DNA from: Ruegeria sp. SCSIO 43209
GTDB taxonomy: Bacteria > Pseudomonadota > Alphaproteobacteria > Rhodobacterales > Rhodobacteraceae
Length of the DNA: 64,000 nucleotides
Direction: 5' to 3'
NCBI RefSeq assembly: GCF_019904295.1
Contig: NZ_CP065359.1
Coordinates: 2,443,001-2,507,000 of the forward strand
A model generated the notes under the pieces. That model had not been told where the DNA came from. It saw only the letters and a list, made by a program, of their open reading frames with translations, and searched no databases. Shown one piece after another: positions 16,876 to 25,765 of this stretch. How positions within the stretch are numbered: the first letter of the stretch is position 1; each line of letters opens with the position of its first letter. The position numbers were made by a program, and so were the translations under genes.

Positions 16876-17763
16876 TTAGATCCAGTAGGACAGCGCCAAT
16901 GGCAGCACCAGGATCGTGGACAGAGTCGAAACCAGAATGAACCCGGCCACATCGGGTCCGTATTCCGGCACATGCTGATCGATAAACAAATAGGTCGCGA
17001 CAGAGGATGGCATCAAACAGCACAGGATCACCGCGCCCCGCTCAGCCCCGGTGAAGCCGAAGCTCCAGACCAACGCGCTGGCAATCACCGCAGCCATCAG
17101 CAGGTGCAGCGCTGTCAGCGAAACGGCTCGGCCAAGGCTTTTGATCCGCAGGGTCGCCAGCGTGTGGCCCAGCGTCAGCAACATCAGCGGGATCGAGAGC
17201 CCACCCAGAATATCAAAGGATTTGGCCACCGGTTGCGGCAGGCTGGTGCCCGTCGCCATCAACACCAGCGACAGTGCGACCGCGTAAATAATCGGCGAAG
17301 TCGCCAGTTTCTTGGGTGAGAACTCTCCGGCCGGAATCCACATGCCGATCGTGAAGATACTGATCAGCACAACCACCACAAATGCCATCGTATAGGCCAT
17401 ACCCGCATCGCCCAGCGCCAAAAGGGTAATGGGCAGGCCGATATTGCCGACATTGCCATGCATCAGTGGCGTCAGAAATGCCCGCACCGGCAGCCGCATC
17501 AGTTTGAGCGCGACAAGCCCCAACAGCCCAAAACCTGCAATCGCCAAAGCGGCGGCCATCATGACATCAAGGAAGGTGCCGACCGCAATCTGGGTGGTTG
17601 AAAGGTGCGAGATAATCAGCGTCGGATACCCGACCCGCGAGACGATCCCGCCAATAACTTTGTTGTCATAGGGGGCCTTGATCACAGCCAGAGCGTAACC
17701 GATTCCAGCGCAAATCAGGACAGGCAGAACCACGTTCAAAACGTTCAGAAACAGATGATCCAA
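16876..17763 (-). CDS. AEC-family transporter (auxin efflux carrier family)
   Basis: A membrane protein of about 295 residues with ten helices. Seen: LNVVLPVLICAGIGYALAVIKAPY at the start and the GNVGNIGLPITLLALG motif in the middle, diagnostic of AEC proteins, many of which carry malate or other carboxylates. A TTG at 17761-17763 with GAGGG ahead is taken as start because the first helix begins there; a TTG 27 codons further upstream is possible. Confidence 0.85.
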   Translation of the reverse strand: MDHLFLNVLNVVLPVLICAGIGYALAVIKAPYDNKVIGGIVSRVGYPTLIISHLSTTQIAVGTFLDVMMAAALAIAGFGLLGLVALKLMRLPVRAFLTPLMHGNVGNIGLPITLLALGDAGMAYTMAFVVVVLISIFTIGMWIPAGEFSPKKLATSPIIYAVALSLVLMATGTSLPQPVAKSFDILGGLSIPLMLLTLGHTLATLRIKSLGRAVSLTALHLLMAAVIASALVWSFGFTGAERGAVILCCLMPSSVATYLFIDQHVPEYGPDVAGFILVSTLSTILVLPLALSYWI

Positions 17764-17981
17764 TGGCTGCCCTCGATCACAAATCCATAGGATGGACAGT
17801 GAAACAGGGGTGTGTGTTTGGCAAGGATTTACCCTAACCCCCAAGTACCAAGCACTTTTCCAATTTGAGGCTTGATAATAGCGCTCAAGACGGCCCGAGG
17901 TTCTTCCCTTCTCAGCTCACACAACATATAGTGGCCGCCAACAACGTGTAGGCAAACACGGCGGGACTTGGGAATACAGGC

Positions 17982-18791
17982 ATGGCACATATCATTGTGG
18001 TCGGGAACGAAAAGGGCGGCGCAGGCAAATCAACCGTGTCGATGCATGTGGCCACCGCATTGGCACGGCTGGGGCACAAGGTCAGCACACTCGATCTTGA
18101 CCTGCGTCAGCGCAGTCTGGGTCGTTATTTCGAGAACCGCTTGAACTTCCTGAACGGCTCGGACCTGTCTCTGCCCAGCCCACGCCACCACGACCTGCCC
18201 GAGATTGACGCCAGCGCTCTGCAACCCGGTGAAAACATCTATGACCACCGCCTTTCAGCCGCCGTGGCCGAACTGGAAAGCGATAGCGATTTCATCCTGA
18301 TCGACTGCCCCGGTTCGCACACTCGACTCAGCCAGGTTGCACATTCGCTGGCCGATACGCTGATTACACCGCTGAACGACAGTTTCATCGATTTTGACCT
18401 GCTAGCGCGGATCGATTCCAAAGGTGAGAGAATCCTTGGCCCCTCAGTCTATTCCGAGATGGTCTGGAATGCCCGCCAACTGCGCGCCCAAGCTGGGCTG
18501 AAACCGATCGACTGGGTCGTCGTCCGCAACCGGGTCGGCACCCAGCGCATGGTCAACAAGGAAAAGATGCAACGCGCGATCGAGATGCTGTCACAGCGCA
18601 TCGGCTTCCGCGTCGCCTCGGGCTTTTCCGAGCGGGTGATTTTCCGCGAGTTGTTCCCGCGCGGACTGACTTTGCTGGACCTCAAGGATATCGGGGTCAA
18701 GCAATTAAACATCTCAAACATCGCCGCACGTCAGGAATTGCGCGACATGATGAAGGAACTGAGCTTGCCGGGTGTTGAGATCGACTTCTAG
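17982..18791 (+). CDS. mipZ: Division plane positioning ATPase MipZ
   Basis: A 269-residue ParA-like ATPase that forms a gradient from the poles with ParB and keeps FtsZ at midcell in alphaproteobacteria. Deviant Walker A KGGAGKST (11-18), LDLDLRQRSLGRYFENR (37-53) and IDCPGSHTRLSQ (107-118) are the MipZ marks. It is monocistronic, with about 220 bp upstream. Confidence 0.95.
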   Translation: MAHIIVVGNEKGGAGKSTVSMHVATALARLGHKVSTLDLDLRQRSLGRYFENRLNFLNGSDLSLPSPRHHDLPEIDASALQPGENIYDHRLSAAVAELESDSDFILIDCPGSHTRLSQVAHSLADTLITPLNDSFIDFDLLARIDSKGERILGPSVYSEMVWNARQLRAQAGLKPIDWVVVRNRVGTQRMVNKEKMQRAIEMLSQRIGFRVASGFSERVIFRELFPRGLTLLDLKDIGVKQLNISNIAARQELRDMMKELSLPGVEIDF

Positions 18792-18837
18792 CCGCGTGGC
18801 AGCGCCTGCACAGCTAACCAAAGTAAATCCAAGTGCC

Positions 18838-19524
18838 TTAAGATGCTCTACGTAGCCGCTCAAGTGTAAGCCACTCTCCGTCGCGCGCAGAGTCAGTAAA
18901 CGCACATTTCCGGAGAACAGCTTGAGATGCCAAGTTGTCTGTGTGCACAACCGCGATCACCCGGTAAACCTTGGGGCGTTGGCGCAAATATTCGTCACAG
19001 TACTGTGCGACGATCGAACTGGCGTACCTCTTGCCCCAATGCTTCTCACCCAACCAATAGCTGACTTCGGCGGTGCCCGACCCCTTTTCCAGCATACGAA
19101 CCTGTCCGATTGCGTGCCCGTCTTTCTCGATGGCCAACACCTGATGATGATCTTCGTAACCCAGTTCGATCAATTGGGCGGCATCGTCCGCACTGATTGG
19201 GCCTGGATAGACCTCCGGCAGATAGCGCCACAGGCGCTCAGAGGAAAGCATCGCCGCATACTCTGCCGAGTCCTTCAGATCCCATGCACGGAAGTGGAAT
19301 GGCCGGGGATTCGGACGCCCAAATGTGCCCAGGATGTCATCCTCACATTCCAGTGGGACCCAGCCTATTTGAATCGGGTCGTAAGCGACCTCGACACCGT
19401 TCGACTGACACCATTTGACTTCACGTTCGGAAAGAACGCCCTGCGACCTCAATCTGCGCAGATCAACTGATCTCGAATGCCCGCAGGAGTGTTCAGATCG
19501 AATAGATTTGTTTTGAATGTTCAT
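18838..19524 (-). CDS. GNAT acetyltransferase with an N-terminal extension
   Basis: A 228-residue protein. The GNAT fold covers about residues 78-228 (ISADDAAQLIELGYEDHHQVLAIEKDGHAIGQVRML, EVSYWLGEKHWGKRYASSIVAQYC, VVHTDNLASQAVLRKCAF). The first 75 residues are unusual for the family and include three cysteines or histidines near CGHSRS and WCQS. The ATG at 19522-19524 has GGAGG in front. It is divergent from a LysR gene that may regulate it. Confidence 0.8.
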   Translation of the reverse strand: MNIQNKSIRSEHSCGHSRSVDLRRLRSQGVLSEREVKWCQSNGVEVAYDPIQIGWVPLECEDDILGTFGRPNPRPFHFRAWDLKDSAEYAAMLSSERLWRYLPEVYPGPISADDAAQLIELGYEDHHQVLAIEKDGHAIGQVRMLEKGSGTAEVSYWLGEKHWGKRYASSIVAQYCDEYLRQRPKVYRVIAVVHTDNLASQAVLRKCAFTDSARDGEWLTLERLRRAS

Positions 19525-19582
19525 GACGTCCTCCGAGCGAACACACCAACACCAAGTGCTCTGAAACAAGAGACTGCGCCAA

Positions 19583-19626
19583 TTGTTGGATATTCCAACA
19601 AAATAGGATAGCCTATTATTCAACAA
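19583..19626. promoter_or_regulatory. Nested operator dyads between the GNAT and LysR genes
   Basis: Three elements in 44 bp: TTGTTGGA-TAT-TCCAACAA (19583-19601, perfect 8-bp arms), AATAGG-ATAG-CCTATT (19602-19617), and a third half-site TTCAACAA (19619-19626) matching the right arm of the first with one base dropped. This is the pattern of LysR recognition and activation sites. It sits 20 bp from the LysR start. Confidence 0.55.
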
Positions 19627-19646
19627 TATTTGATTGGAAAAACCTA

Positions 19647-20585
19647 TTGATCGACATCCAGCTGACATTGAAACAACTGTCCTATTTCCGTACGCTGGCC
19701 GACACTGGCCACTACAGGAAAGCCGCCGAGCGTATCGGCATTAGCCAGCCTTCCCTTAGCCTGCAGATTGCCAATTTGGAATCTGTGCTTTGTCTGAACC
19801 TCGTCGAACGAGGCCGCGCCGGAGCGATGCTGACGCCTGAAGGACGAGAAATTCTTGAGCAAACCCGAAGCATACTATCTGATGTGATGGCCCTACAAGA
19901 AACACACAATCGGATGAAATCCGAACTTTCAGGAAGTTTTCGCCTTGGCTCATCCCCAACGCTGGGGCCCTATCTGTTGCCGCGCGTTTTTCTGCATTTG
20001 CATCAGAACCATCCGGATCTGAGATTGATCGTGCGTGACGGCCCCCCCTCAGAACTGCTGCAAGAACTGCTGAGCGGAATGCACGACGTTATTCTGACGC
20101 AACTGCCGGTGAAATCGGCCGATGTTTTTGTTCAGCGATTACTGCGAGAGCCTCTTCATCTGGCTGTGGCCCTCAGCCATCCGCTGGCAAAAAAGGAATA
20201 CGTAGAAGACGAAGATCTAAAGGGGGAAAACGTTTTGGTCCTGTCGCGGCGCTTCACCCTCCACAGCCAGATCGAAAACCTGACCAAGGAGGTCGGCGCA
20301 AATCTGCTGTATGACTATGAAGGCACCAGTTTGGATGCCATTCGTCAGATGACCGCTATGAATATCGGAATCTCATTCCTTCCATCACTTTATGTGGCGT
20401 CCGAAGTGCCCAAATTTGGCGGGGACGTGGCACTTGTGCCCTATAGGCCCGGCCGCCTGAATAGGTCGATTGGCCTTGTCTGGCGCGCCTCCAGTGGCCA
20501 CCATCGCGCATTCAGCTTTATCTCAGACGCCATTCGCAGCGTTGCCAAGACAGATTATTCTGGATTGGTCAGCGTTGAAAAATAG
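19647..20585 (+). CDS. LysR-family transcriptional regulator (OxyR/CynR-like group)
   Basis: A 312-residue LysR protein: LKQLSYFRTLADTGHYRKAAERIGISQPSLSLQIANLE is the helix-turn-helix, then a two-lobe effector domain. It resembles the OxyR subgroup at LTKEVGANLLYDYEGTSLDAIRQMTAMNIGISFLPSLYV, but the two redox cysteines of OxyR are absent, so it is not a peroxide sensor of that type. The start is a TTG at 19647; no ATG lies near. It is divergent from the GNAT gene. Confidence 0.85.
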   Translation: MIDIQLTLKQLSYFRTLADTGHYRKAAERIGISQPSLSLQIANLESVLCLNLVERGRAGAMLTPEGREILEQTRSILSDVMALQETHNRMKSELSGSFRLGSSPTLGPYLLPRVFLHLHQNHPDLRLIVRDGPPSELLQELLSGMHDVILTQLPVKSADVFVQRLLREPLHLAVALSHPLAKKEYVEDEDLKGENVLVLSRRFTLHSQIENLTKEVGANLLYDYEGTSLDAIRQMTAMNIGISFLPSLYVASEVPKFGGDVALVPYRPGRLNRSIGLVWRASSGHHRAFSFISDAIRSVAKTDYSGLVSVEK

Positions 20586-20641
20586 TGGTGTTGACCTCTG
20601 GCCTTAAGCTACCGCATTAAGCAGCTGTACAATGGCCAGAC

Positions 20642-21877
20642 CTAGCCAGCCGTTCTGTAGATGGTAAACAACTCTTTTGGCTCTGCCACGCCCCGCAACA
20701 TATAGCGACCGACCGAGATCAGATCCTGATCGCAGGGATGGGCAGCGCGGGCTACATCGTCGGAAATCAGGATGCGCTGCCCCAGCGACCGATGCATCCC
20801 CGCAATTCTGGACGTCTGGTTGACCGCCGGACCAATTACCGTGAAATCCAGCCGACTTTCGGAGCCGATGTTTCCATAGAGGATCTCACCAGAGTGCAAT
20901 GCCAGCGTATAGTTCGAAACCGGTTGCCCCCGTGAACTCCGCTGAGTGTTCAATTCGGCCATGCGCTCTTGCAGCATGGTCGCCGCGGCCAGCGCGGCGC
21001 GGGCATCGGCATCGATCTCGCCGACATCAAACATCGCCATGACACCGTCGCCCATGAACTTCAGGATGTTGCCTTCGCATTGATGAACAACATCGACCAC
21101 CACACCCAGGTAGTCATTCAGCATATCTATGACTTCGATCCCTGGCATCTCTTCCGACAGGCTGGTGAACCCTTCCAGATCGAAGTTCCAGATCACCGCA
21201 TCAATCTGCTGCAGTGACCCGCGACGGATTTCACCGGACAAGACCCGACGACCGGCATCGCGCCCCAGATAAACCCGCATCAAATCTTTCGACACCCGCG
21301 CGTTCGAGGCTGATTTAAGAGCCAGCCCCAGATGCGGTAGCGCCGTATTGATTACGTCCAGATCATCGTCGCAGAATCCTTCCGGCGCATTGCTGGACCA
21401 GGACATCAAGACGCCGTCGATTGCCTCTTTCGCATCATAGGGGTTGCGTTGAGCCGGCATATCAAAGCTGATGCCAGTCGCGTAATAGTCCGTGGCCCCG
21501 TTTTCCCGCAACTCGTTTAGCAGGGGAAAACGGCTGGGTTCGTTCTGATCGACCAGCCGTTCACGGATAGCATCGATATCTTCGTGCAATACGGCATACA
21601 GCGGACTTTGTGTCCAAACTTCACTGGGCTCTTCGGAATACTCGAAGGTTTCCAGATTACTTCCTTTGCTGCGGTACCAGCTATAGCCCGTTCCGCCATA
21701 GACGGGATGCAAGGCCGGTTGCGCCGCATGAAAGCGCATCAAGGGCACACCAAGATCAACTAAACGGGTGCAATACCCGTCCAGAAGTTCTTGTTTGTCG
21801 GCCCCTTCCAGGCCGCGGGTCACCAACCAATCTATCAGATCATGGGATTTTGCCGTTGGGGAATCCGGCGCTGTCAT
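20642..21877 (-). CDS. Class III adenylate/guanylate cyclase
   Basis: A 411-residue soluble cyclase. The N-terminal 190 residues are an unassigned sensory part; a catalytic domain covers about 222-390. Metal-binding Asp233 (NFDLEGFTSL) and Asp277 (FMGDGVMAMFD), Lys273 and the LDFTVIGPAVNQTSRI stretch (Asn353, Arg357) are all present, so it should be active and probably makes cAMP. It lies alone between a LysR and a MarR gene. Confidence 0.9.
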   Translation of the reverse strand: MTAPDSPTAKSHDLIDWLVTRGLEGADKQELLDGYCTRLVDLGVPLMRFHAAQPALHPVYGGTGYSWYRSKGSNLETFEYSEEPSEVWTQSPLYAVLHEDIDAIRERLVDQNEPSRFPLLNELRENGATDYYATGISFDMPAQRNPYDAKEAIDGVLMSWSSNAPEGFCDDDLDVINTALPHLGLALKSASNARVSKDLMRVYLGRDAGRRVLSGEIRRGSLQQIDAVIWNFDLEGFTSLSEEMPGIEVIDMLNDYLGVVVDVVHQCEGNILKFMGDGVMAMFDVGEIDADARAALAAATMLQERMAELNTQRSSRGQPVSNYTLALHSGEILYGNIGSESRLDFTVIGPAVNQTSRIAGMHRSLGQRILISDDVARAAHPCDQDLISVGRYMLRGVAEPKELFTIYRTAG

Positions 21878-21939
21878 GTGTCGTTCCTGTGTCCGTTATG
21901 ACGTTGATCTGGGGGCAGCTGTACCGGATTACCAGTACC

Positions 21940-22392
21940 CTAATCCATTCCGGCCAGACGTCGCAGCATCATGCGCAGCAAAGCGGCCTCACCCGTGGTG
22001 AAACGCGATGCCAGTTTCTGATCATAATCCTGCGCGATACCGCTTAGCTCACGATAAACCTTCTGGCCAGCCGAGGTCAGCGATAGCCGCTCAACCCGCC
22101 GGTCATTTTCATCCCGCAACCTTTGCAAATATCGGCGCTGTTGCAATCGGCTGACCGCACGGCTGACCTTGGTTTTGTGGATTTTGGCACGCTCAACAAT
22201 GTCGCGTGCGGTCATCTCACCATGATTGCCCAGATGAAACAGCACCCGCCATTCAGTTCGCAGCATTCCGTAGCGATCCTTGTAAACGCGCTGAAACTCA
22301 AGCGAACTTTCCTCGGCCGCCTGATTCAACAGGAACGGCAGGAAATTTCGCAAATCAAACTCATCTTTTTGGTCATTTTTAGGCTGGGTCAT
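21940..22392 (-). CDS. MarR-family transcriptional regulator
   Basis: A 150-residue MarR protein: LRTEWRVLFHLGNHGEMTARDIVERAKIHKTKVSRAVSRLQQRRYLQR is the winged helix, with RDENDRRVERLSLT in the wing. It is divergent from the LysE/fahA cluster, with a nested inverted repeat in the 65-bp gap, so it likely represses that cluster in response to an aromatic intermediate (inference by analogy with HpaR/HmgR-type regulators). Confidence 0.88.
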   Translation of the reverse strand: MTQPKNDQKDEFDLRNFLPFLLNQAAEESSLEFQRVYKDRYGMLRTEWRVLFHLGNHGEMTARDIVERAKIHKTKVSRAVSRLQQRRYLQRLRDENDRRVERLSLTSAGQKVYRELSGIAQDYDQKLASRFTTGEAALLRMMLRRLAGMD

Positions 22393-22393
22393 C

Positions 22394-22428
22394 CTTGTTA
22401 GTTACAAAATCAACTATTATTCGACAAG
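22394..22428. promoter_or_regulatory. Nested inverted repeat between marR and the LysE/fahA genes
   Basis: Outer arms CTTGT (22394-22398) and ACAAG (22424-22428), inner arms TAGTT (22399-22403) and AACTA (22412-22416). This begins one base after the marR start codon, as expected for a MarR operator that shuts both directions. A further ACAAGTTGA lies just beyond. Confidence 0.5.
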
Positions 22429-22457
22429 TGACAAGTTGAAGGATCACCGGAGACGAG

Positions 22458-23081
22458 ATGAGTTTTGATATCTGGATCACCTATGTGGCGACGGTGTTGC
22501 TGCTGATGAGCACACCGGGGCCAAGCCAGTTGCTGATGCTGTCGAACTCGGCAACCAATGGGCTGCGGCGAGGTTTTTTTACCGCTGCGGGTGATTTGAC
22601 GGCCAATTTCTTTCAAATGTTGGCCGCCGGTCTGGGTCTGGCTGCCCTGATCGCCACGTCCGGGACCGCCTTTACCGTGATCAAGTGGTTGGGCGTGGCC
22701 TATCTGGTCTATCTCGGCGTCAAGCAAATCGTGAAGGCACGCGTTGCCGAAACCAGCGATGCGCCACGTGCCAGCCGCAAGGCGCTCTGGATGCAGGGCT
22801 TCATCACCTCTGCCGCGAATCCCAAGGCGGTGGTGTTCTTCGCCGCTCTGTTTCCGCTGTTCATCGATGGCGCGCTGCCATTCTGGCCGCAATTCGCCAT
22901 CCTCTCGGCCACATATCTGATCATAGACGGGTTGTTTCTGATGGCCTATGGCTCCACTGCCAGTTGGCTGGCCCGGCGCCTGCAGGGGCCGGCAAGGCTT
23001 TGGCTCGACCGGATCGGTGGCAGCTTCATGATATTGGCGGCAGTCCTGCTGGGCTTCAAATCCCTGCGCGCCGCCTCGTAA
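22458..23081 (+). CDS. LysE/RhtB-family amino-acid exporter
   Basis: A 207-residue membrane protein with six helices: STPGPSQLLMLSNSATNGLRRGFFTAAGD is the family signature near the N-terminus, and QGFITSAANPKAVVFFAALFPLFI the second. It exports an amino acid or a relative. It is the first gene read from the MarR-controlled region, 22 bp before fahA, so it may export an intermediate of the aromatic pathway (inference). Confidence 0.87.
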   Translation: MSFDIWITYVATVLLLMSTPGPSQLLMLSNSATNGLRRGFFTAAGDLTANFFQMLAAGLGLAALIATSGTAFTVIKWLGVAYLVYLGVKQIVKARVAETSDAPRASRKALWMQGFITSAANPKAVVFFAALFPLFIDGALPFWPQFAILSATYLIIDGLFLMAYGSTASWLARRLQGPARLWLDRIGGSFMILAAVLLGFKSLRAAS

Positions 23082-23103
23082 CCGAAAGACATAAGGACGC
23101 AAT

Positions 23104-24363
23104 ATGCCTTTGAAGAAATCCTGGGTCGCATCGGCCAATTCCGCCGACCACCCCTTCCCGCTGAACAACCTGCCTTATGGCGTGTTCTCGACCGAAACCA
23201 CCGAGCCCCGCTGCGGCGTTGCCATCGGCGACATGATCTTCGACGTGACTGCTGCCGAAGCTGATGGATTAATCGCGCTGTCGGATGAGCCGCTGTTCGA
23301 TCTGCCCTTCTGGAATCCGCTAATGGAAGAAGGCCCTGCCGTATGGGCTGCATTGCGCGACCGCCTTTCTACGCTATTGGCTGAAGATTCGGACGAACAG
23401 CACAAGATCGAAGGACTGCTGATCCCGCAGGACGAGGCCGAGATGCACATGCCCTTTGCCGTCAGCGAATACACCGATTTCTACGCGGGCCGCCACCATG
23501 CCCAGAACGTGGGCACCATGTTCCGCGGCCCGGAAAACGCGTTGCCGCCGAACTGGCTGCACATCCCCATCGGCTATAACGGCCGCGCTTCGTCTGTTGT
23601 CGTTTCAGGCACGGATATCCGTCGCCCCTGGGGTCAGTTGAAATCGCCCGATCAGGACCTGCCTGCTTTCCTGCCCAGCCGTCGATTTGATATCGAACTA
23701 GAGATGGGTGCAATCGTGGGCACACCGTCTGACGGCCCAATTTCAGTGCAGGAAGCCGATGACAACATCTTTGGCTATGTCCTGCTAAACGACTGGTCCG
23801 CGCGCGATATTCAGGCCTGGGAATACCAGCCGCTGGGGCCATTTCAGGCCAAGGCGACCGCGACCTCGATCAGCCCCTGGATCGTGACCAAAGCGGCGCT
23901 GGAACCGTTCCGCTGCGATACGCCCGACCGTGAGTTTGCCCTGCTGGACCACCTGAAGGATTGCGGCCCGATGCTCTATGACATCGATTTGGCCGTGACG
24001 ATGGCGCCCGAGAATAAAGACGCCACGACCATCGCACGGACCAATTATCGCGAGATGTACTACTCGGCGGCGCAGCAGTTGGCGCATCACTCGACGTCTG
24101 GGTGTCCGATGAACACGGGCGACCTGTTGGGGTCCGGCACCATTTCGGGGCCGAACAAGCCAGAGCGCGGATCACTTCTGGAACTCAGCTGGGGCGGGAA
24201 AGAGCCGCTGACGCTGGACACAGGCGAGACCCGCACCTTCATCGAGAACGGCGACACGCTGACCCTGACCGGCGCAGCCAAGGGCGACGGCTATTCCATC
24301 GGGTTCGGCGATTGCACCGGCACTGTGCTGCCCGCACTCGAAAATCCATTCGCCAGAGATTGA
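23104..24363 (+). CDS. fahA: Fumarylacetoacetase
   Basis: A 419-residue fumarylacetoacetate hydrolase, the last step of homogentisate and tyrosine breakdown, giving fumarate and acetoacetate. The small N-terminal domain is followed by the catalytic domain with SEYTDFYAGRHHAQNVGTMFRG, RRFDIELEMGAIVG (metal-binding acidic residues), LLNDWSARDIQAWEYQPLGPFQAK and the HHSTSGCPMNTGDLLGSGTISGP end. Length is normal for the eukaryote-like form. It is in a run with maleylacetoacetate isomerase downstream. Confidence 0.95.
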   Translation: MPLKKSWVASANSADHPFPLNNLPYGVFSTETTEPRCGVAIGDMIFDVTAAEADGLIALSDEPLFDLPFWNPLMEEGPAVWAALRDRLSTLLAEDSDEQHKIEGLLIPQDEAEMHMPFAVSEYTDFYAGRHHAQNVGTMFRGPENALPPNWLHIPIGYNGRASSVVVSGTDIRRPWGQLKSPDQDLPAFLPSRRFDIELEMGAIVGTPSDGPISVQEADDNIFGYVLLNDWSARDIQAWEYQPLGPFQAKATATSISPWIVTKAALEPFRCDTPDREFALLDHLKDCGPMLYDIDLAVTMAPENKDATTIARTNYREMYYSAAQQLAHHSTSGCPMNTGDLLGSGTISGPNKPERGSLLELSWGGKEPLTLDTGETRTFIENGDTLTLTGAAKGDGYSIGFGDCTGTVLPALENPFARD

Positions 24364-24383
24364 TGCAGGTCCAGTCCGCATAT

Positions 24384-24758
24384 TCAGAGCGCGCTCTGCC
24401 AGTCCTTAACGGCCTCGATGGGATAAAGCAGCATCAGCACGTTCAGCGTCAGACCATCGCGGATCAGCGTGGTGGTCAGGATCTCGAATCCCAGCGCAAT
24501 GGTGACCGTCATCCAGATCGGCAGGCGACGCGCCACCAGCCACAGAAGACCGTAAAACAGAAAGCCATGAATGATGTGGCTGGGCGTGTACCAATCGGTC
24601 AGATGCTGCGAGCTTTCGGAACTGAAGGTTTCACCATGCCACAGCTTGACATAACCGCATTTGCAAATCGGTTCGCGGCCCATCCACAGCAGGATGATGG
24701 CGCAGGCAATGACAACACAAGCGGTTGCCCAATAAGGCAAAAATCGACGTTCAAACAT
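24384..24758 (-). CDS. DUF2585 (UPF0314-like) membrane protein, shortened internally
   Basis: A 124-residue protein. Residues 26-80 (MGREPICKCGYVKLWHGE, QHLTDWYTPSHIIHGFLFYGLLWLVARRLP) are the DUF2585 N-terminal half and residues 81-124 (LTLNVLMLLYPIEAVKDWQ) its C-terminal end. From memory the family is about 190 residues, with a central part (ENSPF...RYR, YGDSI.NS.SD) and a second ARRLP before the last helix. That centre is absent and the halves join exactly at one ARRLP (residues 76-80, 24519-24533). This looks like deletion between two repeats. The frame is open; function, if any, is unknown. It lies on the opposite strand inside the catabolic cluster. Confidence 0.6.
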   Translation of the reverse strand: MFERRFLPYWATACVVIACAIILLWMGREPICKCGYVKLWHGETFSSESSQHLTDWYTPSHIIHGFLFYGLLWLVARRLPIWMTVTIALGFEILTTTLIRDGLTLNVLMLLYPIEAVKDWQSAL

Positions 24759-24810
24759 ATGGCGACAACATCATCAAAGCCAGTCGCTGTCCAGAAGGGA
24801 AATCACTGAT

Positions 24811-25761
24811 ATGGCCAAGGCATTTGCGTCCCAGGGGGACATGTCGGAAAAGAAAATCAGCTTCACTGAGGTGGGCGAAGGGCTGTATGCCTTCACTGCC
24901 GAAGGCGACCCGAACTCGGGCGTGATCATCGGCGATGACAGCGTGATGATTGTCGAGGCGCAGGCGACGCCGCGTCTGGCCAACAAGGTGATCGAATGCG
25001 TGCGGTCGGTGACTGACAAGCCGATCACCCATGTGGCGCTGACCCATTACCACGCAGTACGCGTGCTGGGCGCGAGCGCCTTTGGTGCGCAACAGATACT
25101 GATGTCGGATATGGCGCGCGCAATGGTGGTTGAACGTGGTCAGGAAGACTGGGACAGCGAATTCCAACGCTTCCCGCGTCTCTTTGAAGGACACGAAAGC
25201 ATCCCCGGCCTCACATGGCCCACCACCACCTTCAGCGACACAATGACGGTTTATCTGGGCAACCGCCGGATCGACCTGATGCATCTGGGCCGTGCGCATA
25301 CCGCTGGCGATATCGTCATCCACGTGCCCGATCAGAATGTCATGTTCACCGGTGACATCGTCGAATACCATTCGGCCTGCTACTGCGGCGATGGGCATTT
25401 CAGCGACTGGGGAGATACGCTGGATGAGATCAAGTGGTTCGACGTAGACGCTATCGCGCCGGGGCGCGGCGACGCTCTGGTCGGTAAAGACATGGTCAAC
25501 GCGGCCATCGAAAACACCCGCGATTTCGTAGAAAGCACCTACCGACCGGCCGCCAAGGTTGCGGCGCGTGGCGGTTCGCTGAAAGAAGCCTGGGACGCCG
25601 TGCGCGCAGAATGCGACCCAAAATTCGCCGACTATGCGATCTACGAACACTGCCTGCCCTTCAATGTTGCCCGCGCCTATGACGAGGCCCGCGGCATCGA
25701 CACGCCCCGTATCTGGACCGCCCAGCGCGATCTGGAGATGTGGGAGGCCCTGCAGGGCTAA
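24811..25761 (+). CDS. MBL-fold metallo-hydrolase with altered metal motif
   Basis: A 316-residue metallo-beta-lactamase-fold protein. The first motif reads HYHAVRVLG where the canonical form is HxHxDH, so the second-site Asp and His are replaced by Val and Arg. Other ligands seem present (RAHTAGDIVIH, FTGDIVEY). It may bind one metal or have lost hydrolysis. It lies in the catabolic cluster between fahA and the monooxygenase, so it probably acts on a pathway compound (inference). ATG 24811 or 24841 (MSEKK) could be the start. Confidence 0.8.
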   Translation: MAKAFASQGDMSEKKISFTEVGEGLYAFTAEGDPNSGVIIGDDSVMIVEAQATPRLANKVIECVRSVTDKPITHVALTHYHAVRVLGASAFGAQQILMSDMARAMVVERGQEDWDSEFQRFPRLFEGHESIPGLTWPTTTFSDTMTVYLGNRRIDLMHLGRAHTAGDIVIHVPDQNVMFTGDIVEYHSACYCGDGHFSDWGDTLDEIKWFDVDAIAPGRGDALVGKDMVNAAIENTRDFVESTYRPAAKVAARGGSLKEAWDAVRAECDPKFADYAIYEHCLPFNVARAYDEARGIDTPRIWTAQRDLEMWEALQG

Positions 25762-25765
25762 GAAT

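Noticed and set aside
20599..20642. Inverted repeat TCTGGCC/GGCCAGA with inner CTTAA/TTAAG after the second LysR gene
   Set aside because: Long loop and no T-run; it may be a weak bidirectional terminator but the evidence is thin.
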